NCBI RefSeq assembly: GCF_036203305.1
Contig: NZ_CP108131.1
Coordinates: 6,076,001 to 6,140,000, forward strand
DNA length: 64,000 nt
Direction of reading: 5' to 3'
From: Streptomyces sp. NBC_00190
GTDB taxonomy: Bacteria > Actinomycetota > Actinomycetes > Streptomycetales > Streptomycetaceae
The notes under the pieces were generated by a model that had not been told where the DNA came from, made no database searches, and worked only from the letters and a program-made list of their open reading frames with translations. How positions within the stretch are numbered: position 1 is the first letter of the stretch; each line of letters starts with the position of its first letter. Positions 1 to 8,811 of this stretch are shown here, in pieces. Position numbers and translations under genes: made by a program.

Positions 1-1
1 C

Positions 2-199
2 GCCGCGCTCGAGGAGGTCGCCAAGTTCCTGCCGGAGGACGCCGACCGGATCCCGGAGGACCGCTTCACGTCCGAGCGGGGACGGGAGATGTACGCGAAG
101 GACCCGTCACGGTTCACGCGCAAGGACATCGACGCCGCGCTGGAGCTGGACCGGAAGGTCCTTGCCGGCATCGACCGGTACAGCCCGCCTCAGAGCTGA
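2..199 (+). CDS. C-terminal fragment of an unrecognised protein
   Basis: The frame is open from the window edge to a TGA at 197-199 and gives the last 65 residues of a protein. The visible part is highly charged, rich in Asp, Glu, Lys and Arg (for example FLPEDADRIPEDRF and ALELDRKVLAGIDRY), and looks alpha-helical and soluble. Codon use has the strong GC third position expected of a real Streptomyces gene. The start lies outside the window and I do not recognise the family. It converges with the NUDIX gene 62 bp downstream. Confidence 0.6.
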   Translation, partial: AALEEVAKFLPEDADRIPEDRFTSERGREMYAKDPSRFTRKDIDAALELDRKVLAGIDRYSPPQS

Positions 200-261
200 G
201 AGCGCAGCCAAGGGTGCGGCCCCGGTAGCAGAGGGCCGCGCCTCGGCGTTGGCTGGCAGGC

Positions 262-828
262 TCAGGCCCTGAGGTCCAGCAGCAGGGCCATCAAGCCCAC
301 CAGCGTCGCGCTGCTGACGATCTCCCGTCGGGCGATCATGCCGGGGATGTCGGTCAGCGGGATCCATTCCAGCCGGTCCGACTCGTTGCGTTCGGTGGGC
401 TCGCCGATACGACGAACCCCGTCCGCGCGGAACACGAAGTGCCGACTGTCGGTGATCCCGGCCGCCGGCTGTGCGTGGATCAGCGCACTTACGGCCTGCG
501 GACGCCACCCGGTCTCCTCCTCCAGCTCCCGGGCCGCGGCAATCTCAGGGCTTTCACCGTCCTCGACCAGACCCATGGGCAGCTCCCAGGCCCAGGTGTC
601 TGTGACGAAGCGGTGGCGCCACATCATCAGCACGCGCTGCTGCTCGTCGACGGCCGCCGCGACGGCGAGGTCCCGCAGCCGTACGACGTGGTAGTCGGTG
701 CGGGCGCCGTCCGGCTGCTCCACGTCCAGCGAACGCAGCCGCACCCAGGGGGTGTCGTAGAGCGTGCGCTCGCCGTGAACGGTCCATCGCATGTCGTGCC
801 TGCTCTCAGTGATTATCGGGTCGGACAT
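262..828 (-). CDS. NUDIX hydrolase
   Basis: Predicted 188-residue cytoplasmic NUDIX-family pyrophosphohydrolase. These enzymes split nucleoside-diphosphate-linked compounds; the substrate cannot be read from sequence. The complete Nudix box G-x5-E-x7-REL-x-EE-x-G is present at about residues 86-107 (GLVEDGE, AAARELEEETGW), with the metal-binding Glu residues intact. The fold around it (WRHRFVTDTWAWELPMG before the box) resembles the ADP-ribose pyrophosphatase branch. I chose the ATG at 828 (MSDPII) because the frame upstream runs into a 21-bp inverted repeat at 871-916. The Shine-Dalgarno sequence is weak, and an ATG at 792 (MRWTVHG) is a possible alternative. The gene appears to be monocistronic. 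Confidence 0.88.
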   Translation of the reverse strand: MSDPIITESRHDMRWTVHGERTLYDTPWVRLRSLDVEQPDGARTDYHVVRLRDLAVAAAVDEQQRVLMMWRHRFVTDTWAWELPMGLVEDGESPEIAAARELEEETGWRPQAVSALIHAQPAAGITDSRHFVFRADGVRRIGEPTERNESDRLEWIPLTDIPGMIARREIVSSATLVGLMALLLDLRA

Positions 829-870
829 CGGTGTGCCGCGGTCTCGGGCCCGCACTCCTGAGGCCACGGT

Positions 871-916
871 GGACATGGGGGAGCCCCGGCGTCGCCGCCG
901 GGGCTCCCCCATGTCC
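871..916. terminator. Long perfect hairpin between NUDIX and Uma2 genes
   Basis: A perfect 21-bp inverted repeat (871-891 paired with 896-916) with a 4-nt loop. The arms contain GGGGGAGCCCCGGCG and its complement, followed by a short pyrimidine run (TTTC). It sits between the ends of two minus-strand genes and would end the transcript of the upstream Uma2 gene. It may also act on the opposite strand. Confidence 0.6.
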
Positions 917-958
917 TTTCATCGAGGGCAGCCGTATCACCGCCCTGATGTTTGTGGC

Positions 959-1540
959 TCAACCGGTCTTGCGGGCCTGGGCCAGCCCGGCCGGGTCGAT
1001 CGCGAACGGGAACGGCTCCTCGACCAGGGTGACGACGCCCGGAAGGGCGGTCGCGGTCTCCACGTAGCGGCCGTCTTCCAGGACACAGCAGATCAGCCGG
1101 GGCGCCGGGTCGAACTCCAGGCGCCAGTAGTGCGGGATCCCGGCCTCGGCGTACAGCAGGGGCTTGACCTTGCGGTCCATGGGCTTGTTGCCGGGGGAGA
1201 CCAGCTCCACGACCAGCTGGACGGCCTCGGCATCGATGCTGACGCCGTCCTCGGCGGTGGCGCCGGCGTCGGCGACGACGATGTCAGGCACGACGAGTCC
1301 CGACGGGAGCGTCACGTTGATCGCTTCCAGCACCTCGACCGCGGCGCCGGCGGCCTCGGCGGCCGCGTCCAGTGCCACGTGGAGGCGGAAGCCGGCCCGC
1401 TGGTGGCGCAGGCCCGGAGCCGGGGACATCACGAGTGATTCCCCCAGAAGCTCGTAGCGACGGGTGCGGTCCTCTGGCAGGGCCAGGACGTCGGCGACGG
1501 TCCAGGGCCCGTGGTGCTGGGCAATGCTGGCAACGCTCAT
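959..1540 (-). CDS. Uma2 family (DUF820) endonuclease-like protein
   Basis: 193-residue protein of the Uma2/DUF820 family, a restriction-endonuclease-like PD-(D/E)XK fold that is very abundant in Streptomyces and of unknown cellular role. The family pattern is clear: an N-terminal segment ending YELLGESLVMSP, the VPDIVVAD strand, ELVSPGN with the acidic active-site residue, then DRKVKPLLYAEAGIPHYW. The ATG at 1540 is preceded by a strong Shine-Dalgarno sequence (GAGGAGGTG) about 7 nt upstream, so this start is well supported. Whether it cuts DNA in the cell is not known. Confidence 0.88.
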   Translation of the reverse strand: MSVASIAQHHGPWTVADVLALPEDRTRRYELLGESLVMSPAPGLRHQRAGFRLHVALDAAAEAAGAAVEVLEAINVTLPSGLVVPDIVVADAGATAEDGVSIDAEAVQLVVELVSPGNKPMDRKVKPLLYAEAGIPHYWRLEFDPAPRLICCVLEDGRYVETATALPGVVTLVEEPFPFAIDPAGLAQARKTG

Positions 1541-1885
1541 TCCCTTCACCTCCTCATCGCGCGGCACTGACAGTGTGGCGCGGCACGGCGGCCGGTGTCT
1601 CATCACAGACGGCGATCTCTGTACCGGTGCTTGCGCGGCGGAACCGGGTGCAGACCGGTCCCCTTGCGAGACGGTCCCCCCGAATCCATGAAAAGCGCTG
1701 GTCAGCGAACCCGCTGCGCCAGTGAGGGCGTCGCCATGTCGTGTCTGCGACTCTGGTGGAACTGCGCCGAGACCGTGATCGGCAACCGCAATAGCCGTCC
1801 CGCGTGAAGCGAGATCTCCATGTGGGGCCGGGCCGCCCGGGCCCGGCCCCACATCTACCGGGCCCGGCCCCACATGGAGGCGTGC
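1541..1885. other. Gene-free stretch with hairpin and 18-bp direct repeat
   Basis: No convincing gene. A 14-bp perfect inverted repeat (1820-1833 with 1841-1854, 7-nt loop) lies just beyond the stop of the VirB4-like gene and probably terminates its operon. The right arm, with flanking bases, is repeated as an 18-bp direct repeat (1837-1854 and 1858-1875, CCGGGCCCGGCCCCACAT), so the left arm could pair with either copy. The rest (1541-1819) contains only poorly coding frames. Confidence 0.5.
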
Positions 1886-3439
1886 TCACACGGCCATGCG
1901 CTCGTCCGTTTCGAACAGCCGCATCTCCTGCTTGTTCAGGATGAGCTGGACGGCATGGGAGCCGCCGCCCCGGCCGACCTTCCAGAGCGCGCGGCCCCGC
2001 TGCGCCGCGCCCCAGGAGCCGATCAGTTCGCATTCCGCGTCGGTGAGGCCGATCGCCTCGCGCGTCATGGCCAGCGGCCGGGTGTCCTGGGCGAGCTGTA
2101 CCCGGGTCTCGCACGAGGCGATGAGGTCCCGGGCGATGGCGACTTCCTGGGAGCCGGCCGCGCCGACCCCCTCGAAGTCGGAGAGACGGTGGGTGGCGAG
2201 GATCTGGATCGTGCCGGTCGCGCGGCTGAGCCGCAGGTCCGCGTCGATCTTCTTGACCATGGCCGCGCCGCCGGCCCTCATCTGGCGCCACAGCTCGTCC
2301 CGTACCACGACCCACGGCCGCTGGCCGGGCCGGTCGATGGCCGACTGCGCCCAGGAGGAGACGCACGACAGGACCATCGCCACGGTCTCGTCGCCGTACG
2401 CGGCCAGCGCGCTGATGTCCACGGACTGGATCGGCGCGTCCCAGTCCAGCGAGATGGAGGTCTCCTGGTCGAAAAGACCGCCCAGGTGCCCGGTCACCAT
2501 GCCGCCGAGGGCGGACCGGATGGACGCCATGGACTCCCGGGCCCGCTGGATGTCGCCGTCCCGCACGCGCAGTTCGCGCGCCATCATGTCGGTCGGGTCG
2601 CGCAGCTTGTCGTAGACGAGGGGCAGCGTCGGTGTGCGCAGGGTGGTGGTCCCGTACAGCTCGCCGGTCAGGTCCCGCACCGCCACGTCCAGGGCTTCCT
2701 CCTCCTGGGGCTGGAGTGCGCGTCGCAGCTGCAGTTCCAGCAGCGCCTGGAGGAGGGTCAGCCGGCGCCGGTGGATCTCCGTCAGCCGAGCCTTGAGCAC
2801 GGCAGGGTCGGTGATCGAGCCCAGGTCGGCGCCGAGGGGGCCGGCGTCGAGGGGGTTGAGGCGGCCGGGCAGGCCGGGCCCCAGCCGCACCGGTTCGACC
2901 CCCAGGTGACGGCACAGCTGCCCGTACTCGCCCTTCACGTCCCCGGCGATGAGGGCTCTGCTGCCGAAGGGCATGAGCCGGTAGACGAGTGCCTTGACGT
3001 GCGCGGACTTCCCGCTTCCGGGGACGCCGGTGATGATCATGTTGGGGTTGGTGACCAGCCCCGCCGACACCCACACCGCCGGGTGCGCGGAGAACGCCCC
3101 GGTGGTGAGGGTGTTCTGCCCGATGTACGCGCCTACGGGAGGCAGGGACGCGGCGTGCAGGAACGGGAAGGCCCCTGCCGCCGAGGTGGTGGTGGCACGG
3201 ACGACCTCCCCGCGCGGCAGGGACGCGGCCCGCCCTGCGTAGGGCCCCTTCCACCCCTTCTTGGGCGCCACCCGCATCACCGAGTCGGCGTCCTCCAGCA
3301 GCCGGGCCTGCTGCCGCTCCCGCGCGCTGAGCTGTACGGGTACCCGGGCCGCCGGGGCACGGCCGATGCCCGCGGCCTCCCCGAGGCCGTCGCCCGCGAG
3401 GTCTGTGTCCGCGCCCGTCCGGCGCCGGAACAGGCCCAT
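1886..3439 (-). CDS. VirB4-like type IV secretion ATPase
   Basis: 517-residue cytoplasmic ATPase resembling the C-terminal motor half of VirB4/TrbE/ConE proteins, which power assembly and transport in type IV secretion. The Walker A motif is GVPGSGKS at residues 138-145. The Walker B-like segment is PWVVVRDELW (Asp381-Glu382), followed by the ATHRLSDFEG segment typical of VirB4 sensor regions. At 517 residues it is shorter than a full VirB4 of roughly 800; the missing N-terminal part may be supplied by the SCO6880-family protein encoded just upstream. The ATG at 3439 shares its A with the upstream TGA (TGATG), so translation is probably coupled. It is the last gene of a six-gene minus-strand operon. 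Confidence 0.82.
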   Translation of the reverse strand: MGLFRRRTGADTDLAGDGLGEAAGIGRAPAARVPVQLSARERQQARLLEDADSVMRVAPKKGWKGPYAGRAASLPRGEVVRATTTSAAGAFPFLHAASLPPVGAYIGQNTLTTGAFSAHPAVWVSAGLVTNPNMIITGVPGSGKSAHVKALVYRLMPFGSRALIAGDVKGEYGQLCRHLGVEPVRLGPGLPGRLNPLDAGPLGADLGSITDPAVLKARLTEIHRRRLTLLQALLELQLRRALQPQEEEALDVAVRDLTGELYGTTTLRTPTLPLVYDKLRDPTDMMARELRVRDGDIQRARESMASIRSALGGMVTGHLGGLFDQETSISLDWDAPIQSVDISALAAYGDETVAMVLSCVSSWAQSAIDRPGQRPWVVVRDELWRQMRAGGAAMVKKIDADLRLSRATGTIQILATHRLSDFEGVGAAGSQEVAIARDLIASCETRVQLAQDTRPLAMTREAIGLTDAECELIGSWGAAQRGRALWKVGRGGGSHAVQLILNKQEMRLFETDERMAV

Positions 3440-4968
3440 CAGAACGCGCCCCGGCGGTCGGGCAGGCCCTGGCCGAGGGGGAGGGCGCCCGCGGCGAATC
3501 CGGTGTCCTGCGTGCCCCACATGCGGCGCACTTCCAGGTTCGCGGCGGCCGCGTCCGCCTGGAGCTCCGCGCAGGCGGTTTCCAGCTCGTCGTGGTCGGT
3601 CACCGTCACGGAGAGGATGGCGGTCATCCGCACCACACCCTGGCCGGCTGCCCGCGCGGCGTCCTGCGTACGGGCGACAACCTCCGCGCGCCTCTCGTCC
3701 TCGGACTCGTCCCGGCCGGTCTTGGCCCGGAGCTTGCGGGCCGCGTTGCGCTTGGTGGTCTCCTTGGCCAGCTCCGTACGGGCCCGCCGGGGGCCGAGGG
3801 GCTCGTACACCAGCGACATGGCACGCCGGGCGTTGGCCCGGGGCCGCAGCAGGGGCTGCAGCACGGTCGCGTACACCTGGCTCTGGGGCCAGGTGCGGAC
3901 CTGGTAGGAGACCGTCCACGCCCCGTCGTGCTGGTAGGTGCCCATGCCGGTCTCCGCGTACGCGGGGCCGGCGAGGGCCGGTTCGACTCCGGGTTCCACC
4001 CCCTGCCAGCCTTCGATACCGGCGGCGGCCTTGCGGGTGGCCAGCATGACCTGTGCGTCCGGGTCGTAGGCGGTGCGGATGGTCTCCGCGACGCCGCGGG
4101 GGCTCAGCCATTCGGTGACCTGCAGGCTGGCGCTGGACAGGGCCTGGCCCATGGCCGCGATCTCGCGGACGAGGACGGCGGCCGCGCCGATCTGCCCGCC
4201 GCCGGCGCCCTTGACGGCGAGGCGGGCGCGGCCCGCGGAGAGCGTCACCGACAGGTACGTCTCACGGGCCGAGGCCGAAGGGCCTGCGCCCTCCATGACG
4301 TCCGTGAGCGAGGCGACCGCCGCGGGCGGCGCGTCCGGGCTGATGTGCCGGGCAGTCCAGGACATCAGGGCCGCACCGTCGTCGGGCAGGACGCGCTGGT
4401 GCACGCTCAGCCGTGTGATGGGCGAGTCCTCCGTGCAGTACGTGCGCAGCAGTGCGGCCCATCCGGCCACTCGTGCCGCCTGCTTGCCGGTGTCGATGAG
4501 CGCCAGCCCCGGGTAGGAGACCCGGGCGACGGCGGTGTAGGTCCCCGCGATCGGGTCGTGGACGACGCCGAGCTGTCCGCCCAGGCCGTCCGGGGCTTGC
4601 AGGATGCGCAGCCGGGCGAGGGTGCCCGGCAGGTCCATCGGCTGTTCGCCCGTCTGCTTGTTGTGGGGCGCGGACGCCCCGCTCATGAACAGGTTGCGCT
4701 TGGTTGCCACGGCGATTTGGTGCCTTACTGCGAGGAGTATCCACTCGTCTGCGGACAGGCCCATGACCCTGCCCAGGGCGAGGGCCACGAGAATCAGGCT
4801 GGTGGGGATGCACAGGGCCGCCGCCGTCCAGCTGGCCAGGTTGAGCGGGACGAGCAGCAGCAGGGACGCCACCGCGATCAGCGCGAAGCCTGTCCCGGAC
4901 ATGTGCCCGAACCACCCGGACCGCTCCGACTGCCAGCCGCCGTACGAGGTCGGTGAAGTCTGGGACAT
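3439..4968 (-). CDS. SCO6880-family membrane protein of the T4SS-like operon
   Basis: 509-residue protein of the actinobacterial SCO6880 family, found beside VirB4-like ATPases in type IV secretion-like loci. Two adjacent hydrophobic segments lie at about residues 27-65 (FALIAVASLLLLVPL and AALCIPTSLILVALALG), like PrgI/VirB3-type inner-membrane proteins. A long soluble domain follows that resembles the N-terminal part of VirB4 proteins. A split VirB4, with membrane and N-terminal module here and motor in the next gene, is my inference. ATG at 4968 directly follows the TAA of the upstream gene (TAAATG). The role is structural or energising within the channel. Confidence 0.78.
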   Translation of the reverse strand: MSQTSPTSYGGWQSERSGWFGHMSGTGFALIAVASLLLLVPLNLASWTAAALCIPTSLILVALALGRVMGLSADEWILLAVRHQIAVATKRNLFMSGASAPHNKQTGEQPMDLPGTLARLRILQAPDGLGGQLGVVHDPIAGTYTAVARVSYPGLALIDTGKQAARVAGWAALLRTYCTEDSPITRLSVHQRVLPDDGAALMSWTARHISPDAPPAAVASLTDVMEGAGPSASARETYLSVTLSAGRARLAVKGAGGGQIGAAAVLVREIAAMGQALSSASLQVTEWLSPRGVAETIRTAYDPDAQVMLATRKAAAGIEGWQGVEPGVEPALAGPAYAETGMGTYQHDGAWTVSYQVRTWPQSQVYATVLQPLLRPRANARRAMSLVYEPLGPRRARTELAKETTKRNAARKLRAKTGRDESEDERRAEVVARTQDAARAAGQGVVRMTAILSVTVTDHDELETACAELQADAAAANLEVRRMWGTQDTGFAAGALPLGQGLPDRRGAF

Positions 4969-6846
4969 TTACGGCTCCGTGGGGAACGTGGACGGATCGG
5001 CCATCTCAGTCTTTTCGAACGGACTCGTCCTGGCCGCGGGCTTGGGAGGCTCCGGCGGTACGACGACGAATCCGGCTTCCAGTGGCGGCGCCTCGGGTTC
5101 GGCCGCGGGGCGGGGTTTGCGCTGGGCGTACACGGCGTGCCGGCCACCCGGGGCTCCGTGGCCCAGGCCCGCGTTCGCGGCGGTGTTGGCCATGCCGGAC
5201 TCCGCGGTGTCCTTGGCGACAGCCGCGACCTGCAGACCGACTGCGGCCACCGAGGCAGCGCCCGCGAACACGCCCTTCTTCGCCGCACCGCCTGCGGCAC
5301 CCGCAGCCCCACCGGACGGGCCGACCGCGGACGGCGCAGCCTCGCTTTCGAGAGCCTTGGTGTAGCCGCTTCCGCCGCCCACCGAGCCCGCGCCGTCGCC
5401 GCGGGCGGACCCGGAGGCCGAGGATCCGGCCGAGCTCATGAGGCCGGAGAACGCGGAAGACCCCTCACCGTTGGTCGTGAAGGTCATGAATTTGGCCAGG
5501 GCGGGCCAGCTGAAGCAGGCCAGCAGGAAGATGAGCAGGCCGACGATCATGTTCTGCACGCCGGAGGATTCGCCCAGCGCGAAGAAGCCGATACTGAAGC
5601 AGAGGATGATCACCGGCTTCATCATGATCAACGTGATCAGTGCGTTGCGGGCCTTGGGCCACCACTCGGTGGTGGTCTCGCTGATCTGCCCGGCCAGCGT
5701 GATCGGCATCGTGACGCACAGGATCATGATTCCGGCCTGCCGCAGCAGCAGTTCGAGCCACAGCGCGCCAATGGCCAGAATGCAGATGATGCCCACAACG
5801 ATGACGACCCCGACAGCGGCGCTCTCCATGGTTGCCCCGGAGATCAGCACAGCGCTGGCCGTGGCACCGCCGCCCCCGCCTGCAATCAGACCGCCGAACA
5901 TCTTCCCGAACTGCTCTTGCATCGCCGCAGTAGCCGCATCAGACCCTTCACCGCCATTGGTGAACGTGTAATTGATGATCCACGTACTGATCTCGTCACT
6001 CAGACCGAGGGCCGCCTGCGTGAACACGATGTAGACGGGGGTGATCGCAGCCCATTTGGCCAGCCCCCCAATGGCGGTACCGGCAGCTTCGCCACGCTGG
6101 GAGATGGCAGTCTTTGCGAACTGGAGGATCAGCAGGAAGGCCGCGAGCATCGCGGAAATGGTCGTGGCGATAGCCAGCGGCTTACTGATCCCGGTGTCCC
6201 CCAGTTTGATCGTGGAGGACTGGTTAAACAGTTGGGCGAACTCATGCAGCAGCCACACCACGGACTTCCCGAGGTAGTTGGCTGCTTCCTTCAGTGCATC
6301 GGACGCGAATTCGCTGAACTTTCCGGCCACCCAAGCGCTCAGGCTCGGTCCCGGTGGCGGGTATTCTCCCTCCCACTGCTTCTGGCAGACAGAGAAGGGT
6401 TTCCCACCCTCAACGCATTTGGTGAGTTCCTCGTTCAGCTTGTCCCAGTGCTCCCAGCCTTTCGTGTCCTGAGTTTTCTTCCTCCACTCTTCCAGTCTCT
6501 TCTTTTCGAATTCTTTCTGGTCTTCTGGTGTCCCGCAGTCGCGGCTCGCGTTTCCGTCAGCGCCTTCGCAGACTTTGGGCCCTCCACCCGTGCCGCCATC
6601 CGGCAAAGCGCAAATAGAAGAGTCGTTGATGGCATCCAGCAGGCAATATTTCCCGTTGGTGTCAACACCGATGTTCCACCCGCCCTCAGCGAAATCCTTC
6701 GGAACCGGGTCGGGTGGTCCCACCTTGGAGTGGTATTTCGGGTCGTCAGCAGCCAGTGCCGGCGCGGAGGCCGCCCCGAGCGCGCAGAGCAGGACAGCCA
6801 CTAGCACCAGCAGGCCGCGGGTGAGGAACCCTCCGCCTCTACCCAT
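4969..6846 (-). CDS. VirB6/TrbL-like polytopic membrane protein
   Basis: 625-residue exported and membrane-spanning protein. It starts with a signal sequence (LLVLVAVLLCALG, then a likely cleavage after ALA near residue 32), followed by a hydrophilic extracytoplasmic region of about 170 residues with several Cys. About five or six transmembrane helices occupy roughly residues 220-460, and a Gly/Ala/Ser-rich cytoplasmic tail follows. This arrangement is that of TrbL/VirB6 channel proteins. The N-terminal coding part (about 6200-6800) uses noticeably more A/T-ending codons than its neighbours, possible evidence of a different origin. Its start overlaps the upstream gene by 8 nt. Confidence 0.75.
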   Translation of the reverse strand: MGRGGGFLTRGLLVLVAVLLCALGAASAPALAADDPKYHSKVGPPDPVPKDFAEGGWNIGVDTNGKYCLLDAINDSSICALPDGGTGGGPKVCEGADGNASRDCGTPEDQKEFEKKRLEEWRKKTQDTKGWEHWDKLNEELTKCVEGGKPFSVCQKQWEGEYPPPGPSLSAWVAGKFSEFASDALKEAANYLGKSVVWLLHEFAQLFNQSSTIKLGDTGISKPLAIATTISAMLAAFLLILQFAKTAISQRGEAAGTAIGGLAKWAAITPVYIVFTQAALGLSDEISTWIINYTFTNGGEGSDAATAAMQEQFGKMFGGLIAGGGGGATASAVLISGATMESAAVGVVIVVGIICILAIGALWLELLLRQAGIMILCVTMPITLAGQISETTTEWWPKARNALITLIMMKPVIILCFSIGFFALGESSGVQNMIVGLLIFLLACFSWPALAKFMTFTTNGEGSSAFSGLMSSAGSSASGSARGDGAGSVGGGSGYTKALESEAAPSAVGPSGGAAGAAGGAAKKGVFAGAASVAAVGLQVAAVAKDTAESGMANTAANAGLGHGAPGGRHAVYAQRKPRPAAEPEAPPLEAGFVVVPPEPPKPAARTSPFEKTEMADPSTFPTEP

Positions 6847-7606
6847 GGAGCACCTGTACCCATCGGTCCTGCCACGCGTACGGCGAGTCGGGGAAGTAGG
6901 CGACCGGGGGCGATGAAAGCTTGTCGAATTCGTTGGTCAGCTTCCAAGTGCCGTTCTGCCAGCGCAGGATCACGCTGGTGAGCTCGTTCCTGCGAGGATC
7001 CTTGTCTGGGGCACCGTCCGGTCCGGTCGCGTACCGGTCGTAATTCATCCAGACCTCTACGACATCCCCCTTAGGGATCCCCGGGGCAGGCACACTCAGA
7101 GCCCGGACCGCCGTCACCGAGGTCGTGAACCGGACCTCGGAGGTGGTGCCGCCCGAGGGGGGCAGGCCGACCGCCTCGCGCAACTTGCGCACGTCCGAGA
7201 CCTGCTTGTCGACCAGCCCGGTCGCATTCGGGGAGACCATCGCGGACAGCTGCTGTGCGGCCTTCTGGTCGTCCAGGAAGGCGTATCCCTCCCACCAGTA
7301 CACCGCCGCACTGACGGAGCCGATGGGCGAGTGCTGCCACCCTGTGCTGATTCCGTCCTTTTGCCCCGTCGGCTTGTCCAGGGTCATCTTCTTGCCCGTG
7401 GCGGGCGTAAGCCGGTCCGTGGGAGATGACGACGCAGGCACCGATGGGCTTGCTGGCGGTGCACTCGCCGCAGGAGACTTCGGGTCGTCTTCCATGAGGA
7501 CCGCCGCGGCGAAGCCGCCGCCCACCAGCACGGCCGCGCCCAGCACGGCCAAGCCAGCCAGGGCGAAGCGGGCCCGCCGGGCCTTGAGGTCGGAGTCGCG
7601 CCCCAT
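6839..7606 (-). CDS. VirB8-like single-pass membrane protein
   Basis: 255-residue protein with a short cytoplasmic N-terminus, one transmembrane helix at about residues 16-38 (FALAGLAVLGAAVLVGGGF), a Pro/Ser/Ala-rich linker and a globular extracytoplasmic domain ending in VILRWQNGTWKLTNEF. Topology, size and a C-terminal W-x-n-W-K-L pattern resemble NTF2-fold VirB8/TcpC proteins of Gram-positive transfer systems; this is inference, not a family match I can prove. The ATG at 7606 overlaps the upstream stop (TAATG), so it is translationally coupled to the small membrane protein before it. Confidence 0.65.
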   Translation of the reverse strand: MGRDSDLKARRARFALAGLAVLGAAVLVGGGFAAAVLMEDDPKSPAASAPPASPSVPASSSPTDRLTPATGKKMTLDKPTGQKDGISTGWQHSPIGSVSAAVYWWEGYAFLDDQKAAQQLSAMVSPNATGLVDKQVSDVRKLREAVGLPPSGGTTSEVRFTTSVTAVRALSVPAPGIPKGDVVEVWMNYDRYATGPDGAPDKDPRRNELTSVILRWQNGTWKLTNEFDKLSSPPVAYFPDSPYAWQDRWVQVLHG

Positions 7607-7914
7607 TACTTGCCGAAGAGGTTGTAGGCCATCAGGATCAGGGCGCTGGTCGCGCCGATCCCGCCGGCGCCGACCAGGGATGCGAGGACGCCCGTCTTGC
7701 CGCGCGCAGCCAGCTGCGCGTTCGAGCTGTTGTGTCCGACGGCTATGGCCGCCCAGGACAGCAGGCCGCCCATCACGGCGAGGGCCAGGCCGACACCGGC
7801 CGTCCACCCCAGGACCGTGCCCACGGCGGTGTTGAGTTCCGACGGAACCGTCGGTGTGAACGCGGGGACCGGACCGTCGGCCAGCACACCGGCGGCCAGA
7901 TTCTTGATGCTCAT
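7606..7914 (-). CDS. Small two-helix membrane protein (VirB2/pilin-like position)
   Basis: 102-residue protein with two hydrophobic segments, roughly residues 34-57 (LGWTAGVGLALAVMGGLLSW) and 74-98, separated by a short polar loop containing HNSSNAQLAARGK. Size and topology fit VirB2/TrbC-type pilin subunits or a small channel component. There is no obvious cleaved signal peptide, so the pilin idea is tentative. It is co-transcribed with the ParA-like gene upstream (9-nt gap) and overlaps the VirB8-like gene downstream. Confidence 0.65.
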   Translation of the reverse strand: MSIKNLAAGVLADGPVPAFTPTVPSELNTAVGTVLGWTAGVGLALAVMGGLLSWAAIAVGHNSSNAQLAARGKTGVLASLVGAGGIGATSALILMAYNLFGK

Positions 7915-7923
7915 GCGGACCTC

Positions 7924-8811
7924 TTAGGCAGGAACTGCAGGGGAAACGGGGCGAAGGACCGCCGGCTGCGGAGCCGGCGGGAGCGGATCGCCCCAGGACT
8001 GATGGGCCGCGGCCAGCACGGCGGCCGCGACCTGCGCGGCGGCCTGCCGGGTACGGGAGTGGACGCGGCCGGAGCGCAGGCCGCTGGCCCGCACCCCCGC
8101 GTCGTACGGCAGGTGGACGACCGCGGCCGTCCGCCCGGAAAGCATGGTGGCGGCCGCGCGGACCACGGCTGGGAGTCGGCCGTCACCGGTCGCGACGAGA
8201 ACGGCGACCGCACGGTGCAGCGGGAGACCCTCGGCGGACATGACCATCACGGCCTGCTGCACCGACTGCACGCCCTCCGCCGTGGCGGCGGCGCACAGCA
8301 CGGGCACCGCGTACGGCAGCGCGGTCCAGGTCCGTGTCAGGCCGGGGACATCCGCGCAGCGCGCCGTGAGGAGGTCATGGGTGATCGGGTACGCGGTGTC
8401 CACAACCGCCGTCCGCCACCCGCCGATGGCTGCCAACTGGTACCAGGCGGCGGGGTCTGACGGCAGGTCAAGAGGTGGAGCGGACCACTCCCGCCCGTCG
8501 GTCAGCACCTCGAAGTCGGCCACGGGGCCGCGCAGTGGCATGCAGGAGGCCCGGACGGTCTCCCGCGAGAGCGGAGCCGAGGGGGGCAGCGCGGCCAGGC
8601 CGCCCCCCACGCGGTCCGAAGTCCAGGCGGGCCAGGGCGAGGTGAGGCGTGCTGCGGTGTCGAGCACCACCGTCTCGCCCGTACCCGCCAGCGCGCCGGC
8701 CAGCAGGCAGGACAGCGTCGAGCGGCCGGCCCCGCCCGAAGGCGCCAGGACAGGCACGATCAGCCGTGCTTCGACAGGAAGCTCCGGCAGGAAATGGGTA
8801 CGTTTCCCCAC
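7924..8811 (-). CDS. ParA/MinD-like ATPase with altered P-loop
   Basis: 295-residue protein of the SIMIBI (ParA/MinD/FlhG) type. The deviant Walker A region is SGGAGRSTLS near residue 25, and a conserved VVLD strand follows at about residues 47-50. The usual GK[ST] lysine is Arg (GRST), which would weaken ATP hydrolysis unless another residue compensates. It is the first gene of the T4SS-like operon, so it may position or regulate the apparatus. The ATG at 8811 is the first start after the divergent intergenic region. The C-terminal part (RTRQAAAQVAAAVLAAAHQ) is helical. Confidence 0.68.
   Translation of the reverse strand: MGKRTHFLPELPVEARLIVPVLAPSGGAGRSTLSCLLAGALAGTGETVVLDTAARLTSPWPAWTSDRVGGGLAALPPSAPLSRETVRASCMPLRGPVADFEVLTDGREWSAPPLDLPSDPAAWYQLAAIGGWRTAVVDTAYPITHDLLTARCADVPGLTRTWTALPYAVPVLCAAATAEGVQSVQQAVMVMSAEGLPLHRAVAVLVATGDGRLPAVVRAAATMLSGRTAAVVHLPYDAGVRASGLRSGRVHSRTRQAAAQVAAAVLAAAHQSWGDPLPPAPQPAVLRPVSPAVPA

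Noticed and set aside
1820..3907. Very long open frame antisense to the VirB4-like and SCO6880-like genes
   Set aside because: High G+C makes long spurious frames; the opposite strand has recognisable motifs and correct codon bias.
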